Positions 30,999-39,387 of a DNA stretch of 41,926 nucleotides are shown here, piece after piece. This DNA is from Methanobacteriota archaeon (GTDB taxonomy: Archaea > Halobacteriota > Methanomicrobia > Methanomicrobiales > Methanospirillaceae), in NCBI GenBank assembly GCA_029555345.1, contig JAKPSJ010000060.1, positions 1-41,926 of the forward strand, written 5' to 3'. Each line of letters opens with the position of its first letter. The stretch's first letter is position 1. A model generated the notes under the pieces. The model did no database searches, was not told the origin of the DNA, and worked only from the letters and a program-made list of their open reading frames with translations. The translations under genes were made by a program, and so were the position numbers.

Positions 30999-32210
30999 AT
31001 GAAAGTGCTACCGCCGGGACCTGCCGTGATGCTCCGGTACGGTGAGGTCTTCCTGAAGAGCGAACCGGTCAGGAATGAATTCATAAAAACCCTTGTCCGG
31101 AATTGCCGGGAAGCCCTCCGGTCGAGAGGCCTCTTTCCGGACGTCGAGACTGTCAGGGGGCGCATCTTCTTTGTCGGGGACTCCCCGGAAAAGGTGGCGG
31201 GGGTCCTCTCCCGCATCTTCGGTGTCGTCGACGTGGCAGTCTGTACATTGACCCCACCGGATCCCGGGGCAGTCACGCAGGCTGCCGTTGCACTTGCATT
31301 GAGGTCGGTGGCGGGACCGGGTGCCCGGTTCGCAGTCAGGGCCAGGCGCGAGGGGATCGAAGGGATAACGAGCAGGGAGCTCGCCGCAGCTATCGGGTCC
31401 GCTATCCTCGCAGCGTGTCCCGGCACCTCTGTGGACCTGGACAATCCGGACTACGAGTTGCATGCCGAGCTCCGGGAGACCGGTGGCGTTGTCTATGACC
31501 GGAGGGTACCTGCACCCGGCGGGTTGCCGTGGGGGACGCAGGGCAGGGTCCTCGCCCTCCTTTCACCTGGTATAGACTCACCGGTCGCTGCATGGATGAT
31601 GATGAAGCGTGGGTGCGAGGTTGCAGCACTCCACGTGAGCCTTGGAGAAGAGGCAGGGAGCAGCACCCTCCCGGCGACACTCCGGAATTTCTCCATCCTC
31701 TCTGACTGGTGCAGGGGTTTTTCGATCCGGCTCTTCGTAGTCGATGCAGGACCTTTTTTCGAGAGGATGGCCGGACGGGTGAACCCGAAGTTCCGGTGCG
31801 TCCTCTGCAAGAGGTTCATGATGCGCCTCGGGAGCCACCTCGCCGTGCGTGAGGGCATTCCCGCTCTCTGCACCGGGGACAGCCTCGGGCAGGTGGCATC
31901 CCAAACGCTTGCGAACATGGCCGTAATCACCGCCGCATCGACCGTCCTGGTCCTGCGGCCCCTCGTTTCGTTCGACAAGCAGGAGATCGTGGCCCTTGCA
32001 AGGAAGATCGGCACGTTCGACGAGAGGCCGGGCGACCTCTCCTGCCCCCATGTACCGAGGACTCCTGCGACGGCGTCCAGGGAAGAGAGTATCCTCGCCC
32101 TCGAATCAGGGCTGGATGCCGATGCGCTCGCCCGGGAGCTCATCGATCACGCCACGGAATATACTGCCCTGAATGGAGAGATCGTCCGGGAGAAGCCCGG
32201 GCCGGACTGA
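30999..32210 (+). CDS. thiI: ThiI-type tRNA 4-thiouridine sulfurtransferase
   Basis: THUMP region, PP-loop LLSPGIDSPVAAWMMMKRGCEV, CVLCKRFMMR, ALCTGDSLGQVASQTL. Confidence 0.95.
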   Translation: MKVLPPGPAVMLRYGEVFLKSEPVRNEFIKTLVRNCREALRSRGLFPDVETVRGRIFFVGDSPEKVAGVLSRIFGVVDVAVCTLTPPDPGAVTQAAVALALRSVAGPGARFAVRARREGIEGITSRELAAAIGSAILAACPGTSVDLDNPDYELHAELRETGGVVYDRRVPAPGGLPWGTQGRVLALLSPGIDSPVAAWMMMKRGCEVAALHVSLGEEAGSSTLPATLRNFSILSDWCRGFSIRLFVVDAGPFFERMAGRVNPKFRCVLCKRFMMRLGSHLAVREGIPALCTGDSLGQVASQTLANMAVITAASTVLVLRPLVSFDKQEIVALARKIGTFDERPGDLSCPHVPRTPATASREESILALESGLDADALARELIDHATEYTALNGEIVREKPGPD

Positions 32211-32219
32211 CAGGATCAC

Positions 32220-33479
32220 TCACGGTGCAGCCTGGTCCGCTGTGATGTTTCCCGCGGGAGCGGCAGGTGTGCTCTCCGGGGTGACCGGCCTGATGCCGAT
32301 GTAGGAACAGTAACCCTTGTAGCATGCGACTGCACCTGCTGTCTGGTTGAAGAAGAGGCGCTGCCTGTTCCCGGTATCCATCATCCAGGAATCTATCGCC
32401 TGGGTCTCTATTCCCGGGACGTAGGCTGTCCACTGCCCGTAGAGGGTCTCGATCAGGAACTCGTTTGGAGAAAATCCGTAACTCCTTTTGAGTGCAAGGG
32501 CAGACGAACCGGTCTTTGGGTTGGTATAGTTCAGGTACTTGTACCCGGCCATGTCCTCCGCCCTCGCGAGAGCGAGATTGTATGCACGCTCATCGAAGAG
32601 GAGGGGGGTTTCACCCTCGGCGGCGCGGAGCCGGTTCAGGTAGAGGACTGCCTGCCTGCTCTCGTCGACAGTCGTGTTCACCTTGAAGGTGCCCCGCGCG
32701 AGCACCTGGAACCAGCCCCCCACGACCGCTACCACGCCCTGGAAGGCATTGCCGGCAGCGACCCTCACTCCCGGGACAGTGACCACGACGAGGACTGCAA
32801 CGAGGAAGATTGCGAGGATGGCGACGAGGAGGGTCAGGGCCCGGCGGGAGAGGAGCGGCTCCCTCTTCTGCCTGGCTGCGGGGATGAGCGGGCTCTCCTT
32901 CTCGAAAGAGTACTCCTCGAGGTGGAGTCCCTGCACGATGGCGTCCATGTCCTGGATCCGGAGCGTGTACCCCGAATCGACGAAGTGCAGCCTCTCGACG
33001 AGGTCGTCGGCGGTGACGATCCTGAACCACTTGACCTTCCGGAAGTCTATCTGCCCCTCCGGGTATGTGCTCCCCCTGCAGAGATAGAGCCATGACGCGG
33101 TCTTTCGCAGGTTCCGCTCCCCGATGTGTGGGATATTTTCGCGGCAGATGGGGATCAACCTGTCGATGAAGTCCTGCCTGTGGATCTTTGCCTGTATGAA
33201 AAGGTTCGGGAGCGTGATCGGGCCGTCCTTTGTCTCCACCACCCAGTTCCCGTTCTCGAGCCCCCGTACCTCCCCCTGGAACGCCTTCAACTCCAGGAGG
33301 ACGGGCCCGTTCCGTGTCAAGATGATGCAGTCGATCTGGCTGTTGGCAACCAGCACGCCGGTGAGGACGTACACAGGCTCCCGGGGGTATTCCTTCCGCA
33401 GGATACTGACGATCTCCTGGAGCTGGCGGAACTCGTGCTCCAGCTTTATTTTCTCTCCCCTGAAAAACCGGATCCCCAT
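32220..33479 (-). CDS. NERD nuclease-like domain - TM - CAP/SCP-like domain fusion protein
   Basis: N-term IDCIILTRNGPVLLELKAFQGEV (NERD), TM ALTLLVAILAIFLVAVLVVVTV, C-term YLNRLRAAEGETPLLFDERAYNLALARAEDMAGYKYLNYTNP...SWMMDTGNRQRLFF (CAP-like). Confidence 0.85.
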   Translation of the reverse strand: MGIRFFRGEKIKLEHEFRQLQEIVSILRKEYPREPVYVLTGVLVANSQIDCIILTRNGPVLLELKAFQGEVRGLENGNWVVETKDGPITLPNLFIQAKIHRQDFIDRLIPICRENIPHIGERNLRKTASWLYLCRGSTYPEGQIDFRKVKWFRIVTADDLVERLHFVDSGYTLRIQDMDAIVQGLHLEEYSFEKESPLIPAARQKREPLLSRRALTLLVAILAIFLVAVLVVVTVPGVRVAAGNAFQGVVAVVGGWFQVLARGTFKVNTTVDESRQAVLYLNRLRAAEGETPLLFDERAYNLALARAEDMAGYKYLNYTNPKTGSSALALKRSYGFSPNEFLIETLYGQWTAYVPGIETQAIDSWMMDTGNRQRLFFNQTAGAVACYKGYCSYIGIRPVTPESTPAAPAGNITADQAAP

Positions 33480-33616
33480 TACCCGTCCCTTGCAGCGGTG
33501 TGTCTTTCCACCATTATTCTGTACTGTTCATTTTTGATATAACTTGCCAAAACAGGGCTCCCTGTGCCGCCGGTTTTTTCCTTGCCGGCGCTATACAAGG
33601 TACATCGTGGTGAAAG

Positions 33617-34669
33617 GTGCCGACAGCGGGGCGTGCAGGGTTCAGGGGATGGGAACGGTTGGCCATTCGCGACGATAGCGGCAGGGAGAGGCAGGCAGTC
33701 GCTCCTGTCATCGTTTCCGCCAGCCGTTCCACAGATATCCCTGCGTTCTATGGAGACTGGTTTGTCAGGAGGCTTTCGCTCGGGCACGCAGCGTGGGTCA
33801 ACCCGTGGAACGGTCGTGCCAGCTACGTCTCGTTTGCAAAGACAAGGGCAATCGTCTTCTGGTCCAAGGACCCCAGACCGTTTCTCGGGTACATCCCAGA
33901 GGTCGAAAAGATGGGGTACTCGTTCTCCTTCCTCTACACTCTCAATGATTACCGGAACGAAAACCTCGAACCGAACCTCCCCACCCTCGCTGCACGGGAG
34001 AGGACGTTCATCGATCTCTCCTCCAGGCTCGGTCCATCTGGGGTCTCGTGGAGGTTCGACCCCCTCCTCCTCTCAGACTCGCTCTCGGTCGAAGACCTCC
34101 TCTCGCGGATAGGGTCGATAGGGTCGCGCCTGCACAGGTACACCCGGAGGCTCATCGTCAGTTTCGTGGATATCGCCAGGTATGCAAAAGTCCGGCATTC
34201 GCTCGCTGCCGCCGGGCACCCCGACGTGCGGGAGTTCTCGCCGCCGGAGGTCGACGAGTTCTGTGCAGGGCTCTCGGACCTCGCTTCCGGCTGGGGACTC
34301 AGGGTCTATGCCTGCGGCGAAAAAGAAGACCTCTCGGGATATGGAATCCTGAAAGGAGAATGCATAAGCGCAGAACAGTTGAGAATGGCGTTTCCCGGGG
34401 ACCGGGACCTCTTCCAGTTCCTCTCGCCTCCGCCCGGTATGATGGGGGGAGGAGGCCGGTGGTCCCTCAAGGACCCGGGGCAGAGGAAGGAGTGCGGATG
34501 TATCGCGAGCAGGGACATCGGGCGCTACTCGACATGCATGCACCTGTGCGCTTACTGCTACGCGAACTCGTCCCGCGCAGCCGTGGAGGAGAATTGGGCG
34601 AGGCACCGCTCGATGATGGAGGCCGGGCTGGTGCCGGAAGCCATCGGCTGGACCGGGGAAGAGATATAA
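33617..34669 (+). CDS. DUF1848 family protein with C-terminal Cys cluster
   Basis: VIVSASRSTDIPAFYGDWFVRRL, FWSKDPRPFL, ECGCIASRDIGRYSTCMHLCAYCYAN; start uncertain. Confidence 0.88.
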   Translation: MPTAGRAGFRGWERLAIRDDSGRERQAVAPVIVSASRSTDIPAFYGDWFVRRLSLGHAAWVNPWNGRASYVSFAKTRAIVFWSKDPRPFLGYIPEVEKMGYSFSFLYTLNDYRNENLEPNLPTLAARERTFIDLSSRLGPSGVSWRFDPLLLSDSLSVEDLLSRIGSIGSRLHRYTRRLIVSFVDIARYAKVRHSLAAAGHPDVREFSPPEVDEFCAGLSDLASGWGLRVYACGEKEDLSGYGILKGECISAEQLRMAFPGDRDLFQFLSPPPGMMGGGGRWSLKDPGQRKECGCIASRDIGRYSTCMHLCAYCYANSSRAAVEENWARHRSMMEAGLVPEAIGWTGEEI

Positions 34670-34691
34670 ACCGGTGAGGCGACAGCAGAGT

Positions 34692-35210
34692 ATGTCACGA
34701 CGTGACCACCTTTCCCCGGAGCAGAAGTGGCAGGCCGTCACACGATTCGCGACAGCTCTCCCTGTCCTCTATGACATCATGTTCAGGGAAAGGGTGGGTG
34801 AAGAGTACGACGCCCTGGAACAGCAGGTTTGGGTCCATCTCGCAGGCATGGCGCAGGACTTCGCATCAGGGTCCGGACTTCAATCCGGCGACGCGGGGGA
34901 GATCATGGAGACGCTCGGGGCCATCCTCCTCGCCTTCTTCGGACCGGAATTCCGGATGGAGGATATCCCAATCGACCAGGGAAGAGCCGTGCTCATGATC
35001 AAGCGCTGCCCTTTCGTCATCCGCGGAGCCGAGTCGAGGGCAGGGCCCGAGAACCTCTTCCCGCGGTGCCTCGCCTTCTCGATCACGACAGTCGAGTCCC
35101 TGAACCCGGCGTTCACCCTCCGGTTCGTGCGGAGCATGTGCATGGGCGACAGGACATGCGAACTCAAGGTCATGAGGCGCGAGGACGCAGAACGGGACGA
35201 TGCGAAGTGA
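34692..35210 (+). CDS. Conserved hypothetical protein with C-terminal cysteine motif
   Basis: CPFVIRG...RCLAFSITTVESLNPAFTLRFVRSMCMGDRTCELKV. Confidence 0.7.
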   Translation: MSRRDHLSPEQKWQAVTRFATALPVLYDIMFRERVGEEYDALEQQVWVHLAGMAQDFASGSGLQSGDAGEIMETLGAILLAFFGPEFRMEDIPIDQGRAVLMIKRCPFVIRGAESRAGPENLFPRCLAFSITTVESLNPAFTLRFVRSMCMGDRTCELKVMRREDAERDDAK

Positions 35211-35247
35211 TGCCGGGGGCGGCAGCAGCAAGCGATATTTGACATGG

Positions 35248-35265
35248 AAACCGCATTCGCGGTTT
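35248..35265 (+). terminator. Short hairpin AAACCGC-ATTC-GCGGTTT
   Basis: Perfect 7-bp stem, 4-nt loop, 38 bp after the preceding stop. Confidence 0.4.
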
Positions 35266-35485
35266 TCGTTAGAAGGGCCTGTGAGCGCAACGCACCATGT
35301 GACTCCTTCGGATGGGCGAGGGCAGGCAACACTTTCGAATCCCCTTTCCCCTTTTCCTGCTCTCTTGCCCGGTCGGGAAATCCAGGAGAATTGACGACGC
35401 CTGGCTTTCCGCGGGGGCAACCCTGGAGGGTATTTCTCCTCTCCTGCCCTTCTCTTTACAGGCCGATACAGCGGGTGCGTGAAAG

Positions 35486-36166
35486 ATGAGGGTTGGAGTG
35501 CTCTGTTCCGGCGGGAAAGACTCGCTGTTTGCGTGCTTTTGCGCCATGCAGGAAGAGGAGATCTCCTGTCTCATCACGGTGTTCCCGGAAAACCCGGAGA
35601 GCTACATGTTCCACACGCCCAACCTGCACGTAGTAGCGCTCCAGGCGAAAGCATCAGGCATCCCTCTCGTGGCGAGGCAGAGCAGCGGCAGGGAGGATGA
35701 GGAACTGCAGGACCTTGCCCTGGCCATCCGGGAAGCGAGGGAGAAGTACCGCATCGACGGCGTCGTGACGGGTGCGCTCCAGTCGGTCTACCAGTCCTCG
35801 CGGGTCCAGCGCACCTGCCGGGATCTCGGCCTCTGGTGCTTCAACCCCCTCTGGTACGCAGACCCGGGCTCCTACATGGAGACGCTTATCTCTTCGGGTT
35901 TCCGTGCCATCGTCTCAGCTGTCGGATCCGAGCCCTTCGATCCGAGCTGGCTCGGGCGCTCACTGGACCTCTCCGCGCTCCTGGACCTCCGCGAATACGC
36001 GGAGAAGTACGGCACTTCCCTGACAGGCGAGGGGGGTGAATACGAGACCCTCGTCCTCGATGCCCCCTTTTTCCGGCAGAGCATCGTGATCGAGGAGGCG
36101 GAGACCTGCTGGCGGAACTACCGAGGGGTCCTCCGCGTGGCCAGGGCCCGCCTGGAGGAGAAATGA
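35486..36166 (+). CDS. dph6: Diphthine--ammonia ligase (Dph6-type PP-loop ATPase)
   Basis: LCSGGKDSLFACF, VVTGALQSVYQSSRVQRTCRDLGLWCFNPLW, GEGGEYETLVLDAP. Confidence 0.93.
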   Translation: MRVGVLCSGGKDSLFACFCAMQEEEISCLITVFPENPESYMFHTPNLHVVALQAKASGIPLVARQSSGREDEELQDLALAIREAREKYRIDGVVTGALQSVYQSSRVQRTCRDLGLWCFNPLWYADPGSYMETLISSGFRAIVSAVGSEPFDPSWLGRSLDLSALLDLREYAEKYGTSLTGEGGEYETLVLDAPFFRQSIVIEEAETCWRNYRGVLRVARARLEEK

Positions 36167-36732
36167 TCCTCCTCGCGGGACTCGGGTACCGGGACTCGGC
36201 ACTCCTATCGAATGAATTCGTCCGCCCTGTGGGCCGGGTTGTGAAGCGCTTCGGGGATGCATGGATGTACCGCCATTTCACCGATCTTTCGGGGGATCAG
36301 GCAGGGGACTATGACGCCGTCATCCTGTGTGGGACCGCCCTGAAGGATACCCGGTGCCTGGGAGAGACCGAACGGTTCTCATGGCTCCGGGTGGCGCGGG
36401 TCCCCGTCCTCGGGATAAGTGCAGGCATGCAGGTCCTTTCCCTTGCCTTTGGCGGGTCGCTCCTCCCGTGCTGCGAGATCGGGATGGAAGAGGTCCGTGT
36501 CCTCTCCCCGCACCCCCTTCTCCCCCCCTCCCCTTCGTTCATGGCCTATGAACTCCACGCGCACTCGACAGTCCCGCCCGCGGACTGGATCTCTCTTGCG
36601 GTCTCGAAAAACTGCATCCAGGCGATTTCCCACCCGGAGCTCCCCCTCTTCGGGGTCCTATTCCATCCCGAGGTGAGAAACGAGGGGGTCATCGGGGGGT
36701 TCCTTTCGATCGCGCATTCCTGGAAACAATGA
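36163..36732 (+). CDS. Class I glutamine amidotransferase-like protein with Ser at nucleophile position
   Basis: DAVILCGTALKD, VPVLGISAGMQVL (Cys to Ser), VLFHPEVRNEG; ATGA overlap with dph6. Confidence 0.88.
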   Translation: MILLAGLGYRDSALLSNEFVRPVGRVVKRFGDAWMYRHFTDLSGDQAGDYDAVILCGTALKDTRCLGETERFSWLRVARVPVLGISAGMQVLSLAFGGSLLPCCEIGMEEVRVLSPHPLLPPSPSFMAYELHAHSTVPPADWISLAVSKNCIQAISHPELPLFGVLFHPEVRNEGVIGGFLSIAHSWKQ

Positions 36733-36761
36733 CCAGGAGAAGGAGGGGCAGTCGCCTCCGA

Positions 36762-37940
36762 TCAGGAGACGGGGATCCCGTTCTCCCGGGCGATCGCAAG
36801 AAAAGACTCTGCGACGTACTCTGCCTGGGCGCGGGTTATCCCGTAACAGTTGAACTTCCACACCCTGGTCGCGCCCGGGATTATCCCGGCGATTCCCCGG
36901 GATTTGAGGGCGCTCGTGAAAAAGAACCCTTTCTTCCTGTGCGCCGCGGCCACGCGATCGAACGACTGCGTGGTGTCGACACGCGTCAGCGTGTGCTGCC
37001 TCGGGTACTGGCTCACGATGACCGTCCCGCTGATCCGCCGGAGGGCGTCGACCACGAGGCCCGTGTTGCCGAGCTCGGCATCCCACGTCCCGACGCGCTC
37101 TTTCACGGCAGGAAACGAGGCCATCATCGCGACGAGGGTCACTCCCATGAGGGTGCACCCCATCATCTCCACCTCCTTGATCCCGAACGTCCGCGAAGTG
37201 ACGTCCGTCCGGGTGGTAGTCGTCCTGAAGACCTCGGAGGCCCGCTCGCTCCTTGCTGCAAGGACACCCGAAGGGGCGGGTGCCGCCATGCTCTTGTGGC
37301 CGGAGCCAACGACGAAATCGACCCCGAGGTCCTTTCCGTCCACGGGCATGACCCCGACGGTGTAGGCCCCGTTGAGCAGGACAGGGATGTCGTACTGGTG
37401 AGCGACCCGCGCAATCTCCCTGGCGGGGTGGAGGTTTCCGTAGCTGTAATCCACGTGGTCGAGGAAGAGGAGCGGCGGGGTCTTTCCCGTCTCCCTGACG
37501 ACTGCCTCTATCTTGTCTGCTGCTGCATCGGGGGTGATGATGTTTCCGGGCGACCGGGGGATCTCCCTCGGGACGCCGCCGCGGGCCTCGATCGCGAGGA
37601 CTTCCGTGTAGTGGGAGAGCGCAGTTATCAGGACAGGGTCCCCCTTCTCCACGTACGTATCTGCAACCGCCTGGAAACCCCGGCGGGCTCCCGGCACGAC
37701 CCTTGCCGCGTCCATCCCGACAAATTCGGCAAGTTCCCGGTGGAACCGGTCGATCGGTGGTTTCTGTATGTAGTCCAGCCTGTTGGGCTTCCTGCAGTTA
37801 TCGCACACCGAGTACCCGTCGCAGTACGCGATCAGCGCCTTCATCGCCCCGGGTGTGAGTCGGCCCCCTGCCTGGATGGGGTCGATGTTGATGTACGCCT
37901 CCTCGACGTCCCGCACGTCGATGTCTCCTGCACACTTCAT
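36762..37940 (-). CDS. pscS: O-phospho-L-seryl-tRNA:Cys-tRNA synthase (SepCysS)
   Basis: YINIDPIQAGGRLTPGAMKALIAYCDGYSVCDNCRKPNRLDYIQKPPIDRFH, VVGSGHKSMAAPAPSGVL. Confidence 0.97.
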   Translation of the reverse strand: MKCAGDIDVRDVEEAYINIDPIQAGGRLTPGAMKALIAYCDGYSVCDNCRKPNRLDYIQKPPIDRFHRELAEFVGMDAARVVPGARRGFQAVADTYVEKGDPVLITALSHYTEVLAIEARGGVPREIPRSPGNIITPDAAADKIEAVVRETGKTPPLLFLDHVDYSYGNLHPAREIARVAHQYDIPVLLNGAYTVGVMPVDGKDLGVDFVVGSGHKSMAAPAPSGVLAARSERASEVFRTTTTRTDVTSRTFGIKEVEMMGCTLMGVTLVAMMASFPAVKERVGTWDAELGNTGLVVDALRRISGTVIVSQYPRQHTLTRVDTTQSFDRVAAAHRKKGFFFTSALKSRGIAGIIPGATRVWKFNCYGITRAQAEYVAESFLAIARENGIPVS

Positions 37941-38119
37941 GCAAGGAGCTCCCTTTTCAGCAGGTCGACCTGCTTCTCCAGGTTGGAAAGGAGGATCTCG
38001 ACCTCTTTCCTCTCGCCCGGTCCCAGCCTGTGGTGCGGTGCGGTCTTCCGGAGTATGGCACGGATGTCTGTGAGGAGGAACATCGCTTCGAAAAGGGCGT
38101 CGATCGCGGTTTTGGACAC
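37937..38119 (-). CDS. 60-aa helical protein translationally coupled to SepCysS
   Basis: GTG-start ORF MSKTAIDALFEAMFLLTDIRAILRKTAPHHRLGPGERKEVEILLSNLEKQVDLLKRELLA, ATGA overlap with pscS. Confidence 0.75.
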   Translation of the reverse strand: MSKTAIDALFEAMFLLTDIRAILRKTAPHHRLGPGERKEVEILLSNLEKQVDLLKRELLA

Positions 38120-38238
38120 CAGATCACCATACTAATATGCGGAGCAGGACTATAAGATACCGGATGGACAAGGGCATGCACATTCACCCTGCACGGTCAT
38201 TCCTTTATGTGAGCGGGCGCCGGGTACCGTGGTGACCG

Positions 38239-39387
38239 ATGAAGCTCGTCCACATCGCTGATTCGCACCTCGGCTTGGCGCAGTTCCAGAAAGTGGACCC
38301 GGATACGGGCATGAACCTCCGGGAGAGGCTGATCTACACCAATTTCCTTGACGCCGTCGACCGGATCGTATCCCTCCGGCCGGACGTCGTCGTGCACGCA
38401 GGCGACCTATTCGACCAGGTCAGGCCCAAGACGATGGCATACACGACTGCCCTCGAAGCCCTGGGGAAGCTCTCTGCGGCAGGTATCCCCCTCGTTCTCA
38501 TCTCGGGGAACCACAGCATGCCAAAGACCCGGTATACCCCGTCCCCTTTCCGGGTCCTCGAGTTCCACCCCGGCGACCTGCATGCAGCATACTCGTACCG
38601 GTACGAGCGCGTCGAGATAGGCGAGGCAGTCTTCCACCTCATCCCGAACATGCTCCGGCCGGAGCATTACCGGCAGGCCTACGACAGCATAACTCCTGAC
38701 AAGGGGCGGTACAACGTCCTTGTCACGCACGGCCTCGCGTCGACCCTGAGGGAGAAGAGGTTGAACACGGTCGCCGAGCACGAGATCGATGCGACGATGG
38801 TCTCGGGCGGCGGCATGTTCGATTACATAGCCCTCGGGCACTACCACGGGCAGGCCAGGGTCGGGGAGCGGGCATGGTACCCGGGTTCGTGCGAATACCT
38901 GACGTACGGAGAGGCCGGGGACACCAAGGGCGGGCTCTGCGTCGACCCCGGGAAAGGGACTGTCGAGCATGTCCCGCTCCCGCACACACCCATGGCCGAC
39001 CTGGGCCTCGTCGATGCACGGGGAGAGTCCCCCCCCGACGTCCCCGGGCTCATCCGCGAGAGGCTGGAAGAGAAGCATGTCGCCCCCCTCTCCATGGCGA
39101 AGGTGGCCATCTGTTTCTCCGACAGGGAGCACCAGCGGCGCCTGGCGGAAAAGGAACTTGCAGACCTGCAGCGGGGGCTGCTCGACCTGAAAGTCCAGGT
39201 CCGGGTCCCGGGCGAGTACAGGAGGGGGGAAGAGAGCAGGGATATCCGCTCGATCGACTACCTTGCGGAGTTCAGGCGGTACGTTTCCGGGAAGAACCTG
39301 GGCCAGTACGACGCGGATTTTGTCAGGGAATACGGTTCGCGGGCGATAACCCTCGCACTGGAGGAGGAGGGCCAGGATGCTGATTGA
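38239..39387 (+). CDS. mre11: DNA double-strand break repair nuclease Mre11
   Basis: KLVHIADSHLGLAQF, VVVHAGDLFD, ISGNHSMP, ALGHYHG. Confidence 0.96.
   Translation: MKLVHIADSHLGLAQFQKVDPDTGMNLRERLIYTNFLDAVDRIVSLRPDVVVHAGDLFDQVRPKTMAYTTALEALGKLSAAGIPLVLISGNHSMPKTRYTPSPFRVLEFHPGDLHAAYSYRYERVEIGEAVFHLIPNMLRPEHYRQAYDSITPDKGRYNVLVTHGLASTLREKRLNTVAEHEIDATMVSGGGMFDYIALGHYHGQARVGERAWYPGSCEYLTYGEAGDTKGGLCVDPGKGTVEHVPLPHTPMADLGLVDARGESPPDVPGLIRERLEEKHVAPLSMAKVAICFSDREHQRRLAEKELADLQRGLLDLKVQVRVPGEYRRGEESRDIRSIDYLAEFRRYVSGKNLGQYDADFVREYGSRAITLALEEEGQDAD

Noticed and set aside
33560-33600. Hairpin CGCCGG-TTTTTTCCTT-CCGGCG as a regulatory element
   Set aside because: Short stem between divergent genes in GC-rich DNA; not distinguishable from chance without comparison.
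36729-38135. 468-aa plus-strand ORF
   Set aside because: Antisense to SepCysS, which has clear family motifs.
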